64,000 bases of DNA from Liolophura sinensis. Taxonomy: Eukaryota > Mollusca > Polyplacophora > Chitonida > Chitonidae. The position numbers and the translations under genes were made by a program. Below are positions 36,801 through 45,800 of this stretch, piece by piece. Positions within the stretch are counted from its first letter, which is position 1; the number at the start of each line of letters is the position of its first letter. Below the pieces are notes generated by a model. That model searched no databases, was not told the DNA's origin, and saw only the letters and a program-made list of their open reading frames with translations. The DNA lies in the NCBI RefSeq assembly GCF_032854445.1, contig NC_088302.1, positions 9,791,338 to 9,855,337 of the forward strand. Reading direction: 5' to 3'.

Positions 36801-39800
36801 CGATGCCGGGGTTCAAGCCTGTAGGGCTGGTATTTGCATGTATCCGTGCATATACAATAGATGTGGATCCCTAGAAACATATTCATTGGGCGAACTTCAG
36901 CTTTACAGCTTAAAGAGTTTTCTGTCAAGTCATTTGCAAAAATGGCAAAAAATGCAACTTTTCGCACTTCGATCGCAATTTGCGACAAAAATATGCATCG
37001 TAGCAAAGACATCACACTAGGTCGGGTAGCTGGCTGTCCACATTTCTACTTTCATCTTAGTCATAAACACATTTATAATGCATTGTATAGCATGGGGATG
37101 TCAAAGTGCCAAATATCATAAATCAGCCTTTGAACAATTTTTCAAGCACTGCAACTCCCACATTTAATAAGCCATTTGAAAGATTTTCCGCACGTATTGA
37201 GTCCACACATAGTCCTTAGCACTCAGCCATTTTCAGCTTTGCAGCTATAGCCGTTTTTTGTCACTTGACTTCCAAAAATGAGGGAAAATTGCAACTTTTC
37301 GCCCTTTGATCGCAATTTGTGACAAAATTATGCACTATTGGAATAAAATAAGACCAGATTCATCATCAGGATGTCAAATTATGACAGATAGCATATTTAA
37401 AAGACTCAAATTCAAAATTTTTGATTTGAGATGACGTCACTTCCGTTTCCGTTTTTTTCCTGACATATTGCATTCTGCCTGTGTCAAAATAATTCACAGG
37501 CAACAGTTGTTCCATGTAGAGAATTTCAGGTCAATCGGATGTTAAGTTTAAAAGAAAATGTTTCCCAAATCTTTTACTCGCAAACCCAACATGGCGGCTG
37601 GGTCACGTGACCTGGGACACCGAAACTTTTATTCGTATAAAAGACAGTCCCCACTCCCACTACCTAGTTAAATTTCATGCATTTCGGCCATGCTAATTTA
37701 GCCGCAGAAGCTTTCCAATTTTGAAACTTGTAAAAATAGCCATTTTCGTTTTGGGATGTACTACTTCCGGCTTGCTGACGTCACTTCTGGTTGTGTCAAA
37801 TTTCTCTTCATGCCTTGGGATGATGTTAGGCCTTAAGACTGCAACTCCAGCTTTATTGGTTATGGAGATATTCACATTTTCAGTTTTGATGACGTCACTT
37901 CCGCTTTCCCAAAATTAGCATATCTTGACTCAGCGTCTAAAACTGCATCAGGTAGGACTATTTGTACGACATCATCTGTAAAAATGTAGACGTTTTTAGC
38001 AAAAAATAATTTTTTCGGTCACGTGACATGTTCACCCAATAGCCAGCTTCTACAATTTTCAACGCACGAAGTTTTCAAGTACATCGTGAATGTACCTAGG
38101 CTTAGTGCAACTACAGTTTAAATTTCAGATCAGTCCCATCAGCCGTTTTGCAGAAGAAGATTTTTAAAGGTTTTGAACAAAATCCAATATGGCCGCCAAG
38201 TCACGTGACCATATCGGCCCAAAACATTCAGTGCACAACATCAAGGTGTGCAGATAAACATACTAAAATTTCATAAACTTTGACCAAACCGTTTTTGCTA
38301 GAATGGCGTCACAGTTTTGTCGAGAATAATAATGATAAAAACAAATAATCCTAACAGATACAATAGGGATTCAAGCCTGAATGGCTTGAACCCCTAATAA
38401 GAAGAATACTTTATTTTTTGAGGGGGATCAATTAGTTACTAAACCAATCTTCCTTGAGTCTCTCGTGCATACACACATTCACACAAAAGGGTATTTACAA
38501 GGTCTATACAGTATATATAAAATATAGATGAATCTAATATAAGATGATCAAAGACTATGTACAATGTAGGGAATCATAGACAGTTTCATACTTAATTATT
38601 AGAGGCATATTTTAACAAGATAAACATTTCCATTTTCTTTTTGAAAACGCAGACATTCTCTAACTTTTTTTAACCTGTATAGGTAGTCTGCTCCACAATG
38701 TTACCCCAGAATTTCGGAAAGAATTTGCTGAAAAGGTAGCTTGGAGTCAAGCCGCTTAGGCATTTAAACATTAGTACATTTTTGTGCAACATGATTTTTT
38801 CATATATTGTCAATCATTTTAGGATTTTGAAAAGTTCTTGACGTGGTGTTGACTTGGTATATTATGCATTTATATTAATCTGTGCTGCACCTTTGTGGAG
38901 GCGTAACATACGTTCAAGTGACTCTTTAGGGCTGTGCATTGCCCCATTTTGTGCAACAGTAATCCAACAGTGGTTGTACATAAGCATTATAAAGCAAAAC
39001 CCTGGCATGGTGTGGTAAATACTTCTTGAACTTTTCTAACAGTGTGAGCGTGAATGATATAAGTTTACACTGATTTTCAATTTGTTTCTCCAACGACAAC
39101 CTATCATCAATTGTTGCACCTAGAAACTTTGTATACTTTACATTTTGAATTTCTTTTCCATCAATTTCTAAGTGGCGCTTTCTCTCCAACCTAGCTATAC
39201 ACTGCCATGAACCAACTGTCATGCATTTTGTCTTATCAGAGTTGATTGCCATGCCATTATCGTTGCACCACTGCAGTATTGTTTTGCTCTCATTTTCTAC
39301 TGCTGTCTCTGCACTTTCCATTTTTTTTGGCTGATTTTTATTGTTGTTGATACTGTTGTGTCATCAACAAACAGATCATTAATACAATTCTTAGCTTGTA
39401 GTTTGAGACCATTAAAGAAAATAAGGAACAGTAGAGGGCCAAGTACACAGCCCTGGGGGCCTCCGCATATTATTTCATGTAGTTGAGATTGAATACTTCC
39501 TAAACAAACCTTTCGTTTTCTGTGTTATAGATAACTTTGAAACCATGAAAGACATTTTTCACTAAATTGATACCAAGTCAATTTCTGTAGCACTAGTTGG
39601 TGGTCAATGCAGTCAAATGTCTTTTTAAGATCAATGTATAACACACCTGTCAGATGGCCTTTATCCACCTGTGGAAACCAGTTATCAGTAATTTTTGTGA
39701 GTTCAATTTGGCATGAATGGTGGGATCTAAATCCTTATTGTAGTTCATGCAGCAATTTATTTGTTGATAAGAATTTCTTTGTCTGGTTTGTCACATGCTT

Positions 39801-42800
39801 TTCAAGTATTTTGAAAAGAGTTGGAAGAATTGAGATTGGTCTTTAGATATTTGGATCCATTTTAGAACCTTTTTCGTAGATGGATGTAATTCTAGCATTT
39901 TTGAAGTCATGAAGAAATATACCGGTTCGTATGGACTGATTAAAAATAAAGGTTAGTGAGGAGGCGATGAAAGAGGCTATGAGATTTAGTAGCTTTGGAG
40001 CAACACCATCTAATCCAGTGGGCTGCCTTGGGTCAAGCTCTGTTTCATGTTTGAAGATTTCAGTTTGAGATATGAAATTATCATTGAAATGTGTTTCCTT
40101 CTCCAGTTTTCTTTTGAGTAAACGGTCTCAGTTCATTCGGATTTGTATTTACATGTGTGTTCTTTGATTTCTGTGTTCTTTTTATTCCATTGTCAGTTTT
40201 TGCATTGTAAATTACTGGATGTTTGACTTAAAAGTGTATTGTGTATTATAATCAGTGTCAAACAAAATGTTAGGGTTGTTATCTCAAAAAGTGCAGCATG
40301 CATTGACCTAACGTTTTACATGCATATATAGCACAATGACACAAGGGGGATGTTACATCGCTGATGCTCTGTGTACATATTAATTACCATAAATTACCAA
40401 GTTCATGATTTCAGTACTTTTTGTATTGAGCTAAAGTTTTGCATTCATGTGTCTCCAGCAGGTGAGCCCTTTTGTTTTAAGTTCATTCCATTTTTTACAG
40501 TCTATTTCTATTTACAATGTATACCATGCTTGAGGTCTTTGTTCAGCAACTTAAAGTTCCCAGCCCCAAAGATAGGCAAAACAACTTAATGTGTGTAGTA
40601 TGGCATACATGTCATCAGTGGTAGGATATCATTTTATTCTGTGGCTGTCATACTAGGATGATGATGGAGGGCTTCATTTGTAACCCTTGTCCTCATGTCA
40701 GGTGGTAGTGCCCAGTCATACTCCGTGTTACTAATCCCTGTTACAGTAGAACTTAATAAGACAATGCAATCAACGACCCTCCATAATCTCCAAGATTATC
40801 ACAGTTTCGTGGATTAATGAGACAAGACCTCCTGCAAATCCCAGCAATATGGTGAAGATGCATGGTAATTTGAACAATAAATGTACATATAAAATTACAC
40901 TTTATATTTGATCGAAATGCTTGGATATAAATTGATCATTGGCATCTGTAACTTCCAGTCACTTCAAGTTTGATTCAGTTATTTATTTGATTGGTGTTTT
41001 ATACTATACTCTAGAATTTGCCATTTTTCTTGTTTATTATGACACCAAAGGCCCAGAACCACTGACCTTCACCATGTACCTGGTAAACTTTGTGACTTCA
41101 AGCCATTAAAAGCTATAACATGACATAGCTATAACAACAGGTATGTTCTCTTTTCTGTTGGGTATTTGGTATGTATGTAAGTGCTTGACATTTCTGTCTT
41201 ATTATTTGCAGATGCGAGTGGAAAACAATGTGGAGAAAACATTGTGTTGTTGGTTGTGCACATCTGGACCCATATCTATATCAGCGCGGACAGATAGGAG
41301 GGGATACTGCCCAGGTACTGCCTCACTCAGGACAGGGTTCCATGTGGCCGCTGAAACTAAACTGTCTGTCTCATTACATGTATGACCGGCAGTCTGGCTT
41401 GGTTGGTTACTTGGTTAAACCAGTTGTATGTGATTAAGTACATGTAAGTAAAATGTGTAATGGATTCTCAGGAGGTATATGTTTCTGCCACAAACCCCAT
41501 GCAAAGGCATTTGATGTTCGTGGAAATGCATAATGAATTGTGATCACTCTGCCTGCCATGTGCTTGCCTGATCAGAGGTACTTTGATCAAATATAGATGT
41601 AAGAATCATTTGCCATGAATATGGCAAACTGTATAGCAAGGAATAAACAAAACACTTGTTTTGACTGGTTCCTTGCTTGGAAATTCAAAACACAGGTTTG
41701 AACACACCTTCTTGGATGGCACAAATTCTGTCTTCCTTGGAAATTTTACCTGAATAGTTGCTAAAGATGAGCTCATGCAGGCAGCCATTTTTATCTCCAA
41801 ATGTGACTTGCTTAACATGTACATACTCACTTTGTCCTTGTCTTTCAGCTGCAATAAGCCTCATTCCCCCTGAATGATGGAAATATGATGGATTCTGTTT
41901 CAGGGGAATCCATTGCTATATCGGCAGAGTTTGACAACCATTCTTCTCGAACGATCATCCCTTATGCCACCTTACACCAAACTCAAGCCTTTTTTGCCAA
42001 TGGGAAGTCCAGAGTACGAAGGACAAAGTTTACAGTTCTAACAGGTACAGAACATGTGCTTCCCATTCATTTCAAGAACTCTTTAGTACATGTGTACTGT
42101 ACCCTGAGCAGTTATTTCCAAACATTCCATATTTTTTATAATTATTTTGTTCAGCAATAAATCTGATTCCTGGTGACAGATTATACTACTTCATTATACA
42201 TGTATATATATCCATGTACATTCAGAGCTAAAATTACATAAATTTTGGTAATAATAAATTACATCCATATAAATTAGTTTTTGTGCACCAGCTATGAGAA
42301 GGCCTTATTCTTGTAGTAGTCCTGAGTGCTAAAAATTATATTTCTCTTGTTTTTTCAAGAAAAGCAACGATATAGGGTATTCATAGATGGACTAACAATG
42401 TGATAAAAGAGAAACTGAAGTCCTGTGTCACTTACATGTGTATTAGCTAAAATGAGGAGACAAGATATCCCAACAGTTAGAAGAATGGGGATGATCTTTT
42501 GTTCTAAAATTTGACCAATGGCTGATATTTTAGGGTTGCCAGTGGCCCCTGGAAGCCGTGGTACCTGGGAATCACAGTTGCTCAAAATCCCTGCAGTCTC
42601 TCCCTCCATCATGAACTGCTGTGTCATGAAAGTGGATTATTATGTTAAGGTAAGACAGATAAGGTCTGCACGGTGTAGTTTTGTTCTTTACTAGAGGGCA
42701 CCACAATTTAGAAATTTACCCTTCGTCAGAATCCGGTGCACCAGACCTTTTTTTTTTCAAAACGGTTCATCCTATTGAATAAAAACTTGGTACAAGGCTT

Positions 42801-45800
42801 CACCATGACAGATACTCTTTTGGAATATGAATCTTTTATGAACTTTTCCCATAAGGGTTTGTTGTATTATAGTGAAATTGGGCATGTTACATCACTTTGG
42901 CAAATTACAGGTCAGACTTAAATTTTGTTAGGCGTTGTTTGTTGTCAACAAAATTCTTGTCATTTTGTCCACTTGTGAACTTTGGCATACTGTATTCTGT
43001 TACATCTTATTGTGACTGCTCAAACCAGTAGGGGACATGCGTTTTGAAAGTAAACACTTCCAGTGAGATTGTTTGTTTGTCTGATAGTGCTACTGAAGGA
43101 TTGAAATTTTCTCGGCAAAGTTTCCTACCTGTTGTCTAACCTCCCAGGTGCTGCTCTTCTATAGGCAGTCCTTTGGTAAGTCATCTCAGTGAAGCAGCAC
43201 TAGAGAAAAGAGCGGTAGAAATCTATCCCGCAACAAGGAAGCACATTACATGCACTCTAAGGATTCCTTCATCGTCATATGACTGAAAATTTGTTAAGTA
43301 CGACATTAAACCACTCACTCACTCTACAGGCAGTCAGCCCTTGACCAGTGAGATTGATGTAATCCAGTTGCCTCCGCCCATAAGCCTAATTGTTGTCATA
43401 CAAGTGAAATATTCTTGAATTCAGCATTAAACACCAATCAAATAAATAAACCCATAGATTGAGAAAGTATCTATCATGACTATGCTGAACTCATTTTTCA
43501 TGCTATTTTGTTAAAGACCTTTTAAATTTGTAGGTTGCTTTGCATATTCCTGGAGCATATAACCTGACCATGCACTTACCGGTTGTCATCGGTACAGTTC
43601 CATATCGCCGAGCACGCCCATACCGTTTCACAGAGTCACGGTTTTACCGTGAACACACAAGCCTCTTGCCTCAATCTTCATTAGACATGGATTTCTTGCC
43701 CCTTCCTTCCCCACCCCCATACAGAGAAATGGTCACACCCCCACCTCCATTTGATGGTAAGTCTATTACCATGACTTGGTTATAAGAACTGTTTTCAACA
43801 GAGTTAACCAGTGTTTGACACGGCATATTTTTAATTTCACTGTAAATGGATGACTTCAATTTTCATGTCAGCTTATATGAAGTTTGATCAATCAATAGAT
43901 TTCCTGCTGTTTGAAATGTGTTCTTGTGTGAAGCAACTACTTTTACATTTTTTCAATCTGTAACATTCAACATTATTACAAAAAATGTCTTTTGTTCCCT
44001 ATTCCTCTGTAACTTGTTTTTACTGATGTTACTCTTTGAATATTCATTTATATAAAGATTTACAAACTTCTGTCTGTCAAAACCCACTAACAGTATTGCT
44101 CACTTGTGCGTATCCTTGTTTGCAGACCCACCTACGTATGCTGTGAGTGTAGGTGGCGCTGTTGACATTCAAGATGACGATGATGACGGCCCTGACAGTA
44201 ACATGGGAGACTTGACCTACACTCCAATGTACACCTACGTGTATGATTACAGACCACCTCCAGCCTACTCTGAGGTATGCTTTGTTGTGAGTTCAAATCC
44301 CATTAATGTGGACTTTCTTATTTATTTACTTTTTGAATTCTGATTTTGTACACAGGTTTGTCACTTGTTGTCATTCAAAAGGAACTAGCTGTCCGGAGTT
44401 TAGTGTATTTCATCTAAATTTTGGTGTGTCAAAATGCACTTCAAGTAGCACATAAAGGCCTTAATATGATACTTGTGATGTCAGAACTGACGTTACTGGG
44501 GTAAGAAGTTAATCAGACTTCACCAGAAAATGATGAATCAGTCAGAATCAAACAAAGTCTGCCACCTGAAAATGCTAAACTTTAAGTAATATGTGATTTA
44601 TGAAATAATGGTGAATAGTCTTCCACTTTCTGTTATTAATGCTAATCATGTAGTGGTACTTACTCAGTTACCAAGTCCTGCAGTCAAATGCCAATATTTG
44701 CAGGCTTTAAACGTTGGACTGTATACAAATTCAGAATTCAAGAAAGGCAAAATATTTTATGTTTATGTATATAAGTCATGACTATAACAGGTTGTTTGTA
44801 GCGTGTTGGGCTATATATTAAATTACTTATTGCATCTTAAAATTAATTGTGTGGAATATTTTGTAACATAGTTTCAGTATAATATACTCGGTTTGCACTT
44901 GATTTAGATTGTACAGGGAACTCACTGGATTGATTTATTTTTTTGATTGGTGTTTTATGCCATACTCCAGAATATTTCACTTAAATGATGGCGGCCAGCA
45001 TTATGGTCAGAGAAGACCGAGCAGATTCCGGGGGAAACATCCACAGGTTGCTGACAGATCTCCCCGCTTGAACACAGTGGAAGTTTGAAGTTACACAGGG
45101 CTAAGTAGTTACAAACCGATGCTCTGTCGATACTTTAAGGAGAAGAAAATTTAAATATCAGTCAAATACCATTGAAAAAAATATGCATTTCCTCGCAGGT
45201 GCATGCCATAAAAAAATTCAAATATGTACCTCAAGTTGATAAATTATAAATAAAGTTAGTGCCAAAATGCGCTGTAGGCGACTCCATTTTGCTGAAGAAC
45301 TCATCCTGAAGTCTTCTGTGTTAGGAGGAGAATTACCGTTGGAAACGGTGAAAGTGTAGTTTGTATATTGCTGGCAGAACTCTTCTTCCCAGAAGGTAGC
45401 GAACAGTACAGTTCGTTTTCCGCTTGATGATCGGGATACTGGAATGCTGGACGTAGGCTCCGAGTTTACACAAACAAGCCGGCAGTTTTAACGACTTTCA
45501 TTGGCTAATTGGCAACACACCCCCAGTATAAATTACAGGGTATTAAAGATGGAGGATGCGATGGACTCAGCAGTTTATGCAAGCTTTGCCGTTTTCAGGC
45601 TTTACATGTATGGTGAGGAAAAATCGCAAATTTACGCAGCAGGCACGACCAGAGAGAAAAAAATGTGCTCTTTTCAGCCTATAGGGTTATTTTTTAAAGT
45701 TTTCTTCTCCTTTAAGTACATGAACACGTGTATGGTCTAGTTGACCTTAAAATTCACCTGAGAAAAGAACAACATTTTTAGAGGCAAATGAACGTCATAA

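Larger units (their letters stand above)
36374..41211 (+). other. ARRDC intron 3 with nested mobile DNA
   Basis: A 4.8 kb intron holding a 1.6 kb non-autonomous element (36808-38394), a LINE remnant (38401-40140) and a family A SINE fragment (40977-41030). No ARRDC exon lies inside; exon 3 joins exon 4 in frame. Confidence 0.75.

Noticed and set aside
38926-39321. 131-codon ORF as a possible host gene
   Set aside because: It is the C-terminal part of a LINE reverse transcriptase whose upstream parts contain stops; kept as a mobile element only.
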